Shown piece after piece: positions 12,178 through 24,149 of a stretch of 64,000 nt of DNA. The notes under the pieces were generated by a model. It made no database searches and was not told where the DNA came from. It was given only the letters and a program-made list of their open reading frames with translations. Origin of the DNA: Schistosoma haematobium. Lineage: Eukaryota > Platyhelminthes > Trematoda > Strigeidida > Schistosomatidae. Position numbers and translations under genes: made by a program. Position 1 is the first letter of the stretch. Each line of letters opens with the position of its first letter. The stretch is from positions 59,061,591 through 59,125,590 of the forward strand of contig NC_067195.1 of the NCBI RefSeq assembly GCF_000699445.3. The letters are read 5' to 3'.

Positions 12178-12748
12178 AAGTCACTTCTCTGATAGGCTCT
12201 GGGTTCGAATCCCGCGAAGTGGGGTCGTGGATGCGTACTGCTGAGTAGTACCACAATAGGAAGAAACGGCCGTGCAGTGCTTCCAGATTTTACATGATGG
12301 TCTAGCTTCATCTGACTCATGATCTCAACTGTTGAAATTACTACGATCTCCACAAAACCCCTTCTGATACTAATCAACATATGCTCATTAGTGACTGGCT
12401 TCAAGAGATATATCCTGGAGTTCTAGTGAGGAGCAGTGACCAGTGGAGTTCAACCGAGTCTGTTATGAGGTAGTAACTCACGGAAGGCAATGGTGGATGT
12501 GTCGCTCAATTTCGTGGATTAGTTGAAGTTAGACATTAACACCGTTGTATGTCGGCCGACCCAGTGGTCTGATGGTTAAGCGCTCACGCATGAGACTGAT
12601 AGGTCTCGGGTTCGAATCCCGCGAGGCGAAGTCACAGGTGTGCATTGTTTAGCAGTTCCACAACAGGAAGAAACGGCCATTTAGTGCTTCCAGAATTTCC
12701 ATTGTGGTATAGTTCCAATTGACTCATGATCTCAACTATTGAAATTAC
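12178..12748 (+). mobile_element. Family A SINE, head-to-tail partial dimer
   Basis: Two copies in the same orientation with no break. The B-box segment GGGTTCGAATCCCGCGA occurs at 12201 and again at 12608, a 407-bp period. The tail of the first copy (CTTCTGATACTAATCAACATATG) runs directly into the head of the second (CTCATTAGTGACTGGC). This gives the full unit order: head, tRNA-like part, hammerhead, tail. Both hammerheads are damaged (CTGAGTA; TTTAGCA). Confidence 0.8.
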
Positions 12749-13817
12749 TTCTGTTTATTGTAAACAATGTTAACAGTCTACATTTTAAATTTCAATGTGG
12801 TCTTTTCCTGAAACTTAACTCTTCCTTTTTTTTTAAATTTAGATTTTAAATCTAAAGTTTGTTTATATTGTGATGTTTTAATAAATTTGACAGAATATTT
12901 AATTTTAGACATTTCGTATCAGATACTTTGAAAAGTTTTATTATTATTGTAATGTGTTTCATCTTTTACTAAAATCAGTGATTTTGTTAAATAAACATTG
13001 TAATTCTTTTGAATTTCTTATTTGAAGAGTTCATGGTTTATATCACTTTTGATGAAACATATGTTGACATGATATTCAGCAAGTTGGGTGACTGAAATGT
13101 TTAACAAAACATTCAAATATTTAGTCCTTATTATAGAAATAATCTTTTTCGAAGAACTCTTATTGAATATACTACTGACAGAATGCAAAGATGAATGACC
13201 AATACAACTAGTTTATTAAAACTAATTTTGAAATGAGGTTACTGAGTTATAAAATTATATGCTTGTAAGTCCTAAAAGCATTATCCCTGAGTCATTAAAA
13301 CACAAGAAATCATTGGAGATGAAATATATTCTACAAAAACATTTCTATTTTCAATGATAATCTAGAATATCTCCTCATAAGGGTTACTAAATAATGATTA
13401 TATCGACTCAGTTCGTTAACAGCATTATTGATGATTTATAATATGACTACTGTTCATTCACCAATCATAGTATATCGAAACTTTTTTATATGCTAGTGAA
13501 GTCTGATCAAATCCACTGATTCACTTTTATCCGTATTGATTGATCCTTCTCCTATTTAGTACGCTTATTAGGCATATTAATGTTTGAGCATAACATTTCA
13601 GTACATATTTAACATATTCAAAAGTATAAAAAATTAAATAAGCGTACGGTTCTTTAAATTTATGTTTGTTAAAGAACATATCAGCGAAAAAAGCTACTTA
13701 TATAGTTTATAATTATCTCATGTACAATATCTGGCTAAAGGTTCTTTGAATTACAAATACGATTGTGAATTACAATATATTGAGATGGTGGAGAAGATTT
13801 ATAGCTTAGGTGGATGA

Positions 13818-13986
13818 TTTTGATGGAGTTTTGTTCTCTGAGCTGGATGATTTGGTCGTGGAACGCATATGAAGAAATTCGTACACTTCACTTCTATCTG
13901 AAGTTTGTGCTGATGATGTCGTCCAGAAGAACGATGAAAACTCCACGACCAAGCCATCCAGCTCAGAGAACAAAACTCCATCAAAA
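13818..13986. mobile_element. MITE-like element with 45-bp terminal inverted repeats
   Basis: Arms at 13818-13862 and 13942-13986 are inverted copies, identical at 43 of 45 positions, starting TTTTGATGGAGTTTTGTTCT. The 79-bp middle contains GTGCTGATGATGTCGT. Related copies lie at 23717-23850 and 38856-38963. No transposase is present. The flank GGTGGATGA may belong to the element. Confidence 0.65.
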
Positions 13987-15773
13987 TTACAATATATCTC
14001 CTGAGATTCACATTTTTAAAAATATCAGCTAGATTGTTTAATTTGTAATAAATTCGGTAAAGTATAACATTTAGTCATTTTAATAGATCTGTGTATTATT
14101 CTAACATTGCAGTTGTATGTCAATTTTTTACATTTAACTTACATAATCCACTTTATCCTTTCAAAGTAATGAAGATTTATTGATATTTAATAATAAGTGC
14201 ATTGTTACATTTTATACAGTTTATGAAACTATCTGGATAGTTAAACCATGTAAATGGAGTTATATATTCTACAAATGTTCTTACTATTTTCAACATAGTC
14301 TCTTAATTTCAACTAAAGAATTCTTGAGCTTATAAGTTAGAGTAGTATCTTTTTTATTTTGGAAACTCAGGGTTAAGATATCCAGTTATTATTGTTGTTT
14401 TTTTTTTAGAAATTCATTCATCTCCACATATTCAAATGAGTTTGGCAACTAGAGCCAAATGGTATTGGTTTGTCTCTGATCTAGATTAATGGATGAATAA
14501 TCATTGGTATTACTTAGACATGCATAAGTATCATTATATATGGATGATTTAACCGCAAGAGATATTTAAGTCAGACAATTCTAAATAGAAATGCAACGAC
14601 AACATCAACAACAACTAGACATAAAAACATAAAAACAAGCATCAAAAAGTCTATTTCAAAGATTATATCTACTTAAAAAACATACACTAACAATAATGAT
14701 GCTACTTAAACATTGACCAAATGAATTAAATATATGAATATTGTTACAATTAGGATTTCTTGACATGATAATATTGTTATAGTTCATTAACTAAATCTTC
14801 TAAGCACAATGTTTAAACACTGAAATTGTTCTAATAAACATTATTTTATATAATTTCAAGAAATTAGGTTGTTTTGTTTTTTACCTTGGTTAGGTTAACT
14901 AAAATGTCTACTTCATTTTCGGATTATTATAATTTATCCTTTTTTCAAATTATTGAATGAATAGATTATAATCATATATTGTTCAGTCATTTGATTATTA
15001 TTATTATTATATAGGGGATTGAGCGACACTAAAAAGACCTTTGAGAACATTGACCCTATCTACTGGGGCTAAATGAGAGTTATAAGCCAGTGTAAGGAAT
15101 TAGGATTAATATTTACAGTTGATAGCTAGGGTTAGGAATTAGATTTCGATTATTTATCACAAACTGACATCAGTTAAAAAAGCCGAAATTCTATTTAACT
15201 AGATGAATAAATTAATGATGCGCCAAAATTCAAGACCTGTCATCGTAAATCTGATTGGTCTGTTCATAAATTATAGTCACACCCATTAATTTTCATGTTA
15301 AATGTTTTCTTTTCCAAGAAAAAGACTCCTCTGTTTTACTTCAATATCATTCAGTAGTGTATATCACCCTTACATTTTTCTTACATTTCTACATGTAAAT
15401 TATAGTTGTGTATAAGATAGCCATATTATTGATAAGTTAGCCTGCTGAATCCTATAACTAAGGTTATTTAATTCTAATTAGTTTTTTCCTACAACAATAA
15501 TAATAATCTAAGTCTGTATCAGTGAATTTTCATAGCCTTGTTTAATAGGATCAAGTTTTAACTAAAGTGACATGTATATTATTTTGACTAAATGGAGTTT
15601 TAGAATTATATTTTGTTATGCCTGATGTTGGGGAAACCTACGTTATGGAGTAATTCTTTGTCAACACGGAGCAATATGAAGTAATTAAGAAAAGTTATTA
15701 AATTGCACCTACATATGTATAAAATTTATCATGTTTATATTTATCATTTATTTTAAGACAGTGTATATAATAT

Positions 15774-16101
15774 TGTGGTGTATGCTACTTATGTCGATAG
15801 ACACAAGTAGTATGCAACACCAATCAAAAGTTGAATGGCTGGTAGCAGAAAGCTAGGAAGATCGAATTGAAGAAGACAGAAACGGAACTAGAAAGGAATT
15901 GGGATAATCAGACAGATCGCTAAGGATAATTGATGGAATTTTGTAAATGAAGTATTTAATGTATGATTTTTAGTGGCCCTATACAATCAAATTAGTATCG
16001 GATATAGGGCCACTAAAAGTTCTCATATTTTACGAAGACATTCTGTAATTTGATATTAAACAATAATTTGGTTGTCTCTATATGAGTTCTCGTTCATTAC
16101 A
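15774..16101 (+). mobile_element. Solo LTR with a palindromic insertion
   Basis: Starts TGTGGTGTATGCTACTTATG and ends GTTCTCGTTCATTACA. ATAT flanks it at 15770-15773 and 16102-16105. Compared with its relatives it carries about 52 extra bases around 15968-16018, described separately. It lies only 26 bp downstream of the donor of the exon at 16128-16236. Confidence 0.75.
15968..16018. repeat. Small palindromic insertion inside the LTR
   Basis: Perfect 16-bp inverted repeat TTTTAGTGGCCCTATA (15968-15983; 16003-16018) around a 19-nt loop. The related LTRs at 584 and 47940 lack it. The motif CTTTTAGTGGCCC recurs once at 45051-45066. It may be a tiny non-autonomous element. Confidence 0.55.
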
Positions 16102-16127
16102 ATATGTATAGGGTGTTGTTGACTTAC

Positions 16128-16236
16128 CGAGCAGCAGAAGCTCCATGTTGTAAAGTAGCAGCACTCGAATGTTGAAATGAAGTATCAGGGACCAAAATAC
16201 GATCTGCGAGTAGACGTGAATTACAACCAATCGCAA
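16128..16236 (-). CDS. Exon: N-terminal part of a discoidin (F5/8C) domain
   Basis: Internal exon of 109 bp on the minus strand. It is preceded by a run of T ending in AG and followed by a consensus donor, GTAAGT. The intron before it interrupts a codon after its first base. The exon carries 35 whole codons and ends with the first two bases (CG) of an arginine codon. It encodes AIGCNSRLLADRILVPDTSF, then an S/A-rich stretch. This matches the start of an F5/8 type C domain: the (C)xxA(L/I)G segment, then I/L-x-D and an S/A-rich run before the AR motif. In this family the domain is extracellular and binds collagen (discoidin domain receptors) or other ligands. The exon upstream, which should hold the signal peptide, was not found. 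Discoidin domain receptor is the best guess; another F5/8C protein is possible. Confidence 0.8.
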
Positions 16237-16724
16237 CTAAAAAAAACAATAGATGAAAATGAATATAATTATTAAGTAGCAAATTAAGTCGTACATCGTA
16301 AAATAAAGTAAATGATGAGATGAAAATGATATTACGTAAGTATTTTGTAGATTTCATGGGATACATTTCATCACACAATCTTTCGATCAGAACTTCTCAG
16401 ACTAACGAATATTTATACAATAATTTTAAGGTCTTCATACCCCTTATGGGAAAAGGAGTGTAAAGTTACCGGCATATACTTTTGAAGTAACGCGAATTAT
16501 TCTTAAAATCATTCTTTTACTTTCTAATTCTCAAAGGTTCTTCAATTGTAGTCATTTATTTATGAGATTTATCTTCAATACATTAATTGTTTAACAGTCT
16601 ATAATTTACAAATTTATAAGATCATAATGCCATAGTTTCGTGACTACATCCAACGCCTTGCTTTGAAATTCACTTACTTTAGTCTTGTTGAGTCGATATT
16701 TTTGTATAGCACTTAACATTTACA

Positions 16725-17083
16725 GGAGTAAAATGATAAAAAGCAGTAACCATTGGAGTTAAACCGAGTCTGTTGTGAGATAGTAACTCAGTGAAGACAA
16801 TGGTGGATGTTTCGTTCAATTTCGTGTATTAGTTGAAGTTAGACATTAACACCGTTGGATACCAGCTCAGTGGTCTAATAGTTTATCGTTCGCGCGCGAG
16901 ACTGACAGGTCCTGGGTTCGAACCTCATGAGGCGTGATCGTGAATGAACACTACTGAAAAAGCCCACAATAGGACGAAAAGACCGCCCAGTGTTTCTAGG
17001 TTCTTCACTGTGGTCTAGGTTCAATTGACTCATGATTTCAACTATTAAAATTACTACAATATCCACAAAACCCCTTCTGATAA
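16725..17083 (+). mobile_element. Family A SINE, nearly full length
   Basis: Head from about 16735, tRNA-like part with CTCAGTGGTCTAATAG and GGGTTCGAACC, a damaged hammerhead (CTGAAAA) and a complete tail ending CAAAACCCCTTCTGATA. Confidence 0.75.
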
Positions 17084-17346
17084 AAAATATATACTTTAGT
17101 TGCATTATCAATATTTAATCCACATAAAGCAGTTCTAGAATTACTGCAGTTCCAAAGGTCATGTAAAGAAGTTTGAGTAAGGAGTTATCAGCCTCATCCC
17201 GTCCCGCCACCAGCACCAAAAAAATGAACATTTCTAAAAAAACGCTAACCAGAATAAAAATCATCGAAATTGTAATCATTGTTCATAGAAATAATTTAAA
17301 TTCTAAACTCAATCATAAATCACTAATCAGAATATTTTTTTAGTTT

Positions 17347-18214
17347 TTTCTAATGGAATAAGTTTTAAGGGATTTCAGTTGTGTGTTCTCTTTCAACCAA
17401 TTTTATAAGTTCTCTTTATTAGATAAATATGAACATGAAAAATGTACAACAATAGTTGCTTAGCAAACTATTCATTAGTCTTTATTTGAGATTCATCAAA
17501 CAATAATAATAATACCAATAGTTGAAATCATGAGTCAATTGAAGCTAGACCACAATGGAAGGCCTAGGAGCACTGAATGGCCGTTTTGTCTTAGTATGAG
17601 ACTCCTCAGCGGTGCGCATTCACGATCTCACTCCCCGCATGATTCGAGCCTGAGACCTATCAGTCTCACGCGTGAGCGCTTAACCATTAGACCATTGAAC
17701 CGGCCGGCATTCAATGGTGTTAATGTCTAGCTTCAACTAATCCACGAAATTGAGCGACACACTCATCATTGTCTTCAGTGAGTTACTACCTCATAACAGA
17801 CTCGGTTGAACTCCACTGGTCACTGCTTCTCAACAGAACTCCAGGAGTGTCTCTTGAAGTCAGTTACCAGTGAGCAGATGATTATTATCAGTAGGGGTTT
17901 TGTGGAGATTTTAATAATTCCAATAATTGAAATCATGAGTCAATTGAAACTGCTGAGGAGTCCCATACTAGAACGAGATGACCGTCCAGTGCTTCCAGGT
18001 TTTTCATGGTGATCTAGCTTCCATTGACTCATGATTTCAACTATTGGTATTATTATTATTGTTTGATGAATCTCAAATAAAGACTAATGAATAGTTTGCT
18101 AAGCAACTATTGTTGTACATTTTTCATGTTCATATTTATCTAATAAAGAGAACTTATAAAATTGGTTGAAAGAGAACACACAACTGAAATCCCTTAAAAC
18201 TTATTCCATTAGAA
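17347..18214. repeat. Inverted duplication including SINE and flank
   Basis: About 170 bp of non-SINE sequence (17347-17516) is repeated in inverse orientation at about 18045-18214 with no difference that I can see. Between them are family A sequences: a minus arm (17517 to about 17945) that makes one full turn of the unit (TGAAATCATGAGTCAATTGA at 17523 and again at 17928, period 405), then a short plus arm starting CTGCTGAGGAGTCCC at about 17943. The SINE parts of the two arms differ at many places, unlike the flanks. Confidence 0.75.
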
Positions 18215-18239
18215 ATTTCTGAAATCTCCACAAAACCCC

Positions 18240-18244
18240 TTCTG

Positions 18245-18276
<32 letters not shown>
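18240..18276. repeat. (ATA)n microsatellite after a SINE tail
   Basis: ATA repeat directly following a family A tail fragment (18217-18240). The interval 18280-19195 is AT-rich with nothing recognised. Confidence 0.8.
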
Positions 18277-18277
<1 letters not shown>

Positions 18278-19208
18278 GAAACATTGAATGTATGTGATTT
18301 TTCAATAAAAAAATTTCTAATGACAAACCAGGTACTAATTATTATGGTTTAAATGATCTTATATATTCACGAATATCTACAAACATAGTCATTCTTATAT
18401 ATATGTATGTATGCAAATCTTATTGATATAATAATCCCTAAAGGTTGTAATCTGTGTAAATTAGTTTAGATGAAATACATATTGACTATTCTTTTTTTTT
18501 CCCTTACAATTTCTCTGTCTCAGTTTGTTCCATCTATTTCCCATTATTTGTCTGCAACATTTTAATTTTCCTTTTTTTCCCTATACATGAAATTTCTATA
18601 ATATGTGTGATAGATAATTTTTAATAACAAAAAAACAAACAAACTATTATTCACCTTTAGATGATGTATAAGGTCAGATTGGTGATGAAATTGTCTTTTG
18701 GATTCTTTCTATTGGGAATATACATGTGATTCGAAATAAATTTACATATAAATAGAAAGGGTAGGCAATTTTAGTTTCTTTTGTTTTTGCTTTACAATTT
18801 TATGAATATTTAGACTATAACATAGAATATTATAAGCAAACAATGGAAAGCTAATACAGTATAGCTTTTTATATGTTCAGATATATGGGAACATACCATT
18901 GCCATGTACAAGTGTATATATGTATATATAATGAATAAGAATAGTTAATGAAGCAAAAACATGAAATAATAAAACGTAACATTTGTACGTTTAAGCTATA
19001 AAACAGATACATTTTCTTAAGTATCTAAGTAAATTTACTTCGTATTAAATTGATAGAGAGTACCCAACTAAAATGTATTTATATGGAAACTCAATAATTT
19101 ATATGAATCATCATTAGATTGATATTTTTACAATGTATTTTACATATAAATAAAGAAAATTACCAATGTCACTACAATTACGGGTAAATATTGTGAAAGC
19201 GCTTTTTA

Positions 19209-19451
19209 TCAGTATAGGTTTGTGAAGATTATTAAGTTTTTTTTTGATTGAGATCATGGACCGGTTGATGTAAGACTACCATTGAAAATCTGGAAGCAAT
19301 CGAAGGCCGTTTCGTCTTATTGTAGGATTCCTCAGCAGTGCTCATCCACGATCCCACTCGCGGAGAGTCCTACAATAGAATGAAATGACTGTCCAGTGCT
19401 TCCAGGTTTTCAGTGATGGTCTAGCATCGATCGGTTCATGATCTCAATCAA
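19209..19451. mobile_element. Family A SINE, fold-back with 13-bp target duplication
   Basis: Minus arm 19209-19363 (tail, hammerhead, start of tRNA-like part) and plus arm 19364-19451, which begins inside the hammerhead at GAGTCCTACAATAG. Perfect direct repeats AAAGCGCTTTTTA at 19196-19208 and 19452-19464 show that the pair entered as one insertion. Confidence 0.85.
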
Positions 19452-19515
19452 AAAGCGCTTTTTAACTGATTCTTGTATGAAAAAGAATTGTACTCATTTG
19501 TAACATGTTATTAGT

Positions 19516-19846
19516 GTGGGGTCGTGGAGATTATTAAGTTTATGATTGAGATCATGGCCAGTGATCAGTGGAGCTAATCCGTGTCGGATAGATACAGTTA
19601 TCTACTTCAGTACAATGGAAGATGGTCGCGCCATTTCGCTGGTTGGTTGAAGCTAGACATTGACACCATTGGATGCCAGCTCAGTGGTCTGATGTTTAAG
19701 CGCCAACGTGTGAGACTGATAGATCCTGGGTTTGAACCTCGCGAGGAGGATTGCGGATGCGCACTTCTGGGGAGTCCCACAATAGGACGAAATAGCCGTT
19801 TAGTACTTCCAGGTTTTCAACGGTAGTCTAACATCAATCGGTTCTA
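19516..19846. mobile_element. Family A SINE, fold-back, second copy nearby
   Basis: Short minus tail (19516-19558) fused to a nearly complete plus arm (19559-19846) with a head, tRNA-like part (GGGTTTGAACC) and a hammerhead with a damaged core (CTGGGGA). The tail variant matches 10418-10562. Confidence 0.7.
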
Positions 19847-20737
19847 AAATGCTACTTTTATCATAGCTTTTCCAAGGCTATTTAGTGATTTTGAGTAGTC
19901 GAAGAATAGCTAGTAAAAATAATCTAAAAAGGAAAGTTGAATTTTTGTGTATACATGGAATAAAACGTGCCTGTATGTCATTTGCCACAAAGATGTAAAT
20001 GAACTAATGCATAGGTTTTTATTATTTTTCGTAACATTCTAATAAACACATATCAATATTGTTGAAGTTTTATTAAGAATTAACTTGTGGCATTTAAGAG
20101 TTGAGAATGTCATATATTTGTAGAAACAAAACGAATTCAGCTCTTGATACACCATTCTTAATATGAACTCAAAGGTGAAAAAATTTTTTACTTAAATGGA
20201 AAGGTGTTATCTTAGTGTAATTAGGGTTTTCAATTATTAAATAGAAAAGGGGGTTGTATAGTTTAGCAAAGTAAACAAAAATCGTCAAGAGCTTAAATTA
20301 TGTAATAGTTCTAAAAGTAATGTAGTGTGGGATTTCCTTTTATTGTACAAGTTTTCAATAAATAATAAGGACCAGCTTTTTATAAGATAATAGACAACTA
20401 AAGAACGGACAACTGTAAAATGCTGCAAGTTGTCTGTATTTACCATTTTGTAATAAGAAAAATTTCCTCTTATAGGTTTGAGCATCTTTCCATCTTTAAA
20501 TGAAAGTAGAATTCGATCTGTGATTAATGGAAAGATCTCAACTTTTAAAATGTTGATGTTTGTTTTTTACGAAAAATTAACAGGAAAACATGACAGTTCA
20601 ACTCGATTTCTTAATCGGTTAAAATTAACGGTGTTCACAGTGTACCTAGTGTACAGACTTTATAACTAGATGAAGATAATCATCCAAGTTAATAAATAAA
20701 AAAACTAGCATCTCCTTTCAAACACGTACCTAAGACA

Positions 20738-21198
20738 AATTCACTTGGAATTGTTTATTTAAATCTTCCCACTGCTGTTTAGGACAGTGATTAACCAGTC
20801 CCTTAATGGCATATGTGCATACTGAGCATATTACCTCGATATTGCCTTAATTCAAAAGCATTCTGAGCAAAGATAGATAGTGGCTAGCAGTGGAATCCAG
20901 AACGCGTGCTTCGTTTTATTTGGGACTCGACAGCTGGATGTACCTGCATCTCGCAGTTGATGTTCACTTTGGGACTCGAATCCACTACCGTTTGCTTCAA
21001 ACGCCATAGCATCATCCAAGCGAATTTAAACTTCACCCCATTGCACAAGCAAGTGGCCACCAGGACTCAGTAGTTGAATGGATAACGCGATGGCGTTTGA
21101 AGCGAACAATACTAAATTCGAGTCCCAGAGTGATCGTTCAGTCTGAGATACACAAACACTCAACTATCGAGTCCCAAATAGGACGAAACGCGTGTGCT
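20738..21198. mobile_element. Smα-like SINE, fold-back
   Basis: Minus arm 20738-21018 (linker, post-ribozyme segment, hammerhead with core CTGTCGA, tRNA-like part) joined to plus arm 21019-21198 (linker, tRNA-like part with GACTCAGTAGTTGAATGG, diverged hammerhead). The Pol III B box of the plus arm is AAATTCGAGTCCC. No clear target duplication. Confidence 0.75.
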
Positions 21199-21744
21199 TT
21201 GCTTACTGAAGACAGTTTTTATGATATCAAACTGAAGGAACCATGAAAAGATATATTAAGCCAGGATATTTCTCCCATAAAATCTAAATGGTTACAATGA
21301 AAGATTGGGTTAGATTGTAAAACGACCTCAGGATATATCTAACGGTAGAAACTAATACGGGACAAATAAACATACAATTTTAATTCAGTAAATAATTTTT
21401 TTCATGTTTGAAGAGATTTATTAATATATCACTGTAAACAATCAACTGAAAAATGAAAACTGATTCAGGATAGCGATATATGTTAATGGGAAACCACAAG
21501 ACAGTGAAAACAAGAGTAAAGACTGAATGCATTTCCTTTAGTTTAATAATAAATAATAATAATAAGGTGAATTCCAAATTGTTATTTTACACAAATACTT
21601 ACCTGTCTACTTTCATCAAGAAAAAAATTAGAACAGAATATGTTTTTCACATAAATCTTTGAGAGAATAGAAACACTGAACTGAAACAGTTGAACTGACG
21701 AATCAATATGAAGGTGAACAAACAATAAAGCTTATCTTATATCA

Positions 21745-22086
21745 GAATGGGTTTTGTGGAGAGTTTTAGAAATTTCACAGGTTGAAATCATGAGTCAGTT
21801 GAAGCTAGACCACCATTGTGAGATAACAACTCACTGAAGACAATGGTGTACGGTGGCGCAACTTCGTGGATTGGTTGAAGTTGGACATTAACACCGTTGG
21901 ATGCCGGCTCAGTGGTCTAGTGGTTAGGTGCTCGCGCGCGAAGCCAGTAGGCCCTCGGTTCGAGCCCCGCGTGGTGCGTGATCGTGGATGCGCACTGCTG
22001 AGGAGTCCCATACCAGGACGAGACGGCCGTCCAGTGCTTCCAGGTTTCCAATGGTGGTCTAGCTTCAACTGATTCATGATTTCAAC
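21745..22086. mobile_element. Family A SINE, fold-back
   Basis: Minus tail (21745-21825) fused to a plus arm (21826-22086) with head, tRNA-like part (GCTCAGTGGTCTAGTGG; CGGTTCGAGCCCC), hammerhead and tail. The hammerhead at 21992-22037 is complete except that GAAA reads GAGA, a variant shared with the copy at 53544-53589. Confidence 0.8.
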
Positions 22087-22537
22087 TTATATATATAAAA
22101 AGAATAAGTTATTACTTTTATAATGTTTGTTAGTGTTTACTTGTAAACTTAGTTGACAGAATAGATTCAGAATGATATTCATTAGTTGATCAAAATGAAG
22201 TGATTTAATTAATATTAGGAGTTCTTAAGGATTATCAACAACTATTCAATTAAAAGATAACTGTATATAGCGTCAAGTTCATTAGGTTTGTGGTGATATC
22301 GTATTTCAAGAAATAAAATTTCATCATTTTGAAGTTTAAATAAGTCTGTGATTTATGACTATTTAATAAGTCGTCAGTGTAATTAAAGAACATTTATATT
22401 TTTGTCTATCAATTAGAATAATAACTATAAAATAAATTTGAAACTATAGAAGGAAATTAAAAAGTCATGAAGCTCAAAGGTTTAGATAAATCAAGATATA
22501 TTGTGAAAGTTTAAGTCTCAATTGAAATTCTATCTTG

Positions 22538-22690
22538 ATTAAAGTTAAACATTAACATCGTTAGATGCCTGCTTAGCGGTCTAAAGGTTAAACCTTCGCT
22601 CGTGATACAAACAGTCCTGGGTTCGAATCTCATGTGTAGGATCATGAATACGTAGTACTGAGGAGTCCCATACTAGGACAAAACAACCAT
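22538..22690 (+). mobile_element. Family A SINE fragment
   Basis: Diverged head, tRNA-like part (GGGTTCGAATCTC) and the first part of the hammerhead. It ends within the ribozyme after GGACAAAACAACC. Confidence 0.65.
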
Positions 22691-23255
22691 TATCTTAATT
22701 AAAATTTTATATTAGTTGGTCAAGTTCGCTATATATTGAAAATCCTAAATTTGCCTATTTCAAATATGGTTTATCTTGTTTAACCATCTATCATCCATAA
22801 TTATACTATAGATATAAATTTTTCTTTTAATGAAAGACAACATCAAAGTGAATTATCGTCTATGTATGAGTCAATATAGATTCAATAAGAAAAATTGAAT
22901 TGAATTTTCAAAATTATTGTTAAAAAGTAAATTACATATGAAGTCGTTTCTAACTTCAATTAACTTATTCATTATTAGTAAGTATGGTACTAATTTCTCA
23001 ACCGTTTTATTCAGGAAAATAATTACTTTGATTCACTTTAAAGTTGTCGATTTTTCTGGGGGTATTTTTTTTCTTTTTCTCTTTTTTTTGGTTTGAAAAT
23101 GAAGAAGTATAGCTTCATCAAACTTCTATTAGTGTATTCATGAGGAAAAACCTAATTCATATATATATATTTATATAATTAAACTAGTACAAAGGACATG
23201 TGATTCGTATAATTTCTAATTTTTTTAATGAAAATAACTTCAAACAATAAGGTAA

Positions 23256-23422
23256 TGTCACAGATTGAAATCATGAGTCAATTGAAGCTAGACCACCATG
23301 GAAAACCTGGAAGCACTGGACGGCCGTTTCGTCCTAGTATGGGACTCCTCAGCGGTGCGCATCCATGACCCCGCATCCCGCGAGATTCGGATCCAGGACC
23401 TATCAGTCTCGAGCCAAGTGAT
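23256..23422 (-). mobile_element. Family A SINE, 3' part
   Basis: The minus strand shows the end of the tRNA-like part, a hammerhead at 23313-23358 with intact core (CTGAGGA, GAAA, ACGG/CCGT) and one mismatch in stem I (GCACCG/CAGTGC), and a tail ending TCATGATTTCAATCTGTG. Confidence 0.75.
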
Positions 23423-23716
23423 TAGTTATGCCCTCATGAATCCTTAAATAGAGAAGATGAATGGAAGATATCAAAATAAAAGATAAAAAATAAGTAATCT
23501 AATACTGATTAGGAGCAAATGTTTTATTCAGTTTTTTTGCAAAGTCATAATTCCTCATTATGAATTGTTAATGATAGATAAAACATCAAGTTTATAGTAT
23601 GGTTAAATTTTCTGGCTACCATGTTATTCCGGTTTTTCTTTTTTTTGAAACAAGAGACAACCAAATTTCAAAAAGATTAAAAAGGTGATTTTTAATAGAA
23701 GTATAAAGTTGTATGC

Positions 23717-23850
23717 TTTTGATAGAGTTTTGTTCTCTGAGCTGGATGGTTTAGTCATGGATAGATAGACTTCTCTATATGAAGTTTGTGCTGATGATGT
23801 CGTTCGGAAGAAAGATGTAAGCTCCACGATCGAACAAAACTCTATCAAAA
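23717..23850. mobile_element. MITE-like element, second copy
   Basis: Starts TTTTGATAGAGTTTTGTTCT and ends with the inverse AACAAAACTCTATCAAAA. The middle shares GTGCTGATGATGTCGT with 13818-13986. It is shorter, with a partly deleted right arm. Confidence 0.6.
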
Positions 23851-24149
23851 TCATTCATCCACCATTTCGAAGTTGAATGTAGTTATTAAAAAATAGAAAT
23901 GATACTTCTGTAGAATAATACAAATGAATTAAATGTTTTCCTAAAACTCTTATTTGAAATTTTGCATAAATACAATATAATACTTAATTGCATGTTCACG
24001 TATTTAATTTTTGTTTTTATATGCTTTACACTAAGTACTTTGGGATGGAAATAACTCATTAAGATGAAAGTTGAATGGTAATCAGTGAAATGATACATTT
24101 CGTAAATGTTATATTCCCGTCACCAATTTTAATGTCCGCGTTACTCATT

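Larger units (their letters stand above)
1933..16127 (-). other. Large intron of the discoidin-domain gene
   Basis: This interval lies between the two discoidin exons and is about 14.2 kb long. It starts (minus strand) with GTAAGT at 16127-16122 and ends with a pyrimidine tract and AG at 1934-1933. It holds Smα-like and family A retroposons, two solo LTRs, two non-LTR fragments and one MITE-like element, in both orientations. Stretches without an annotated repeat (1933-2790, 4686-6830, 7230-7800, 8110-8861, 12750-13790, 13990-15770) are AT-rich and show no gene to me. Confidence 0.75.

Noticed and set aside
16128..16236. Neurexin/Contactin-associated protein rather than discoidin domain receptor
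   Set aside because: Not excluded, but the segment before AWCP looks closer to discoidin domain receptors; no other domain is visible to decide.
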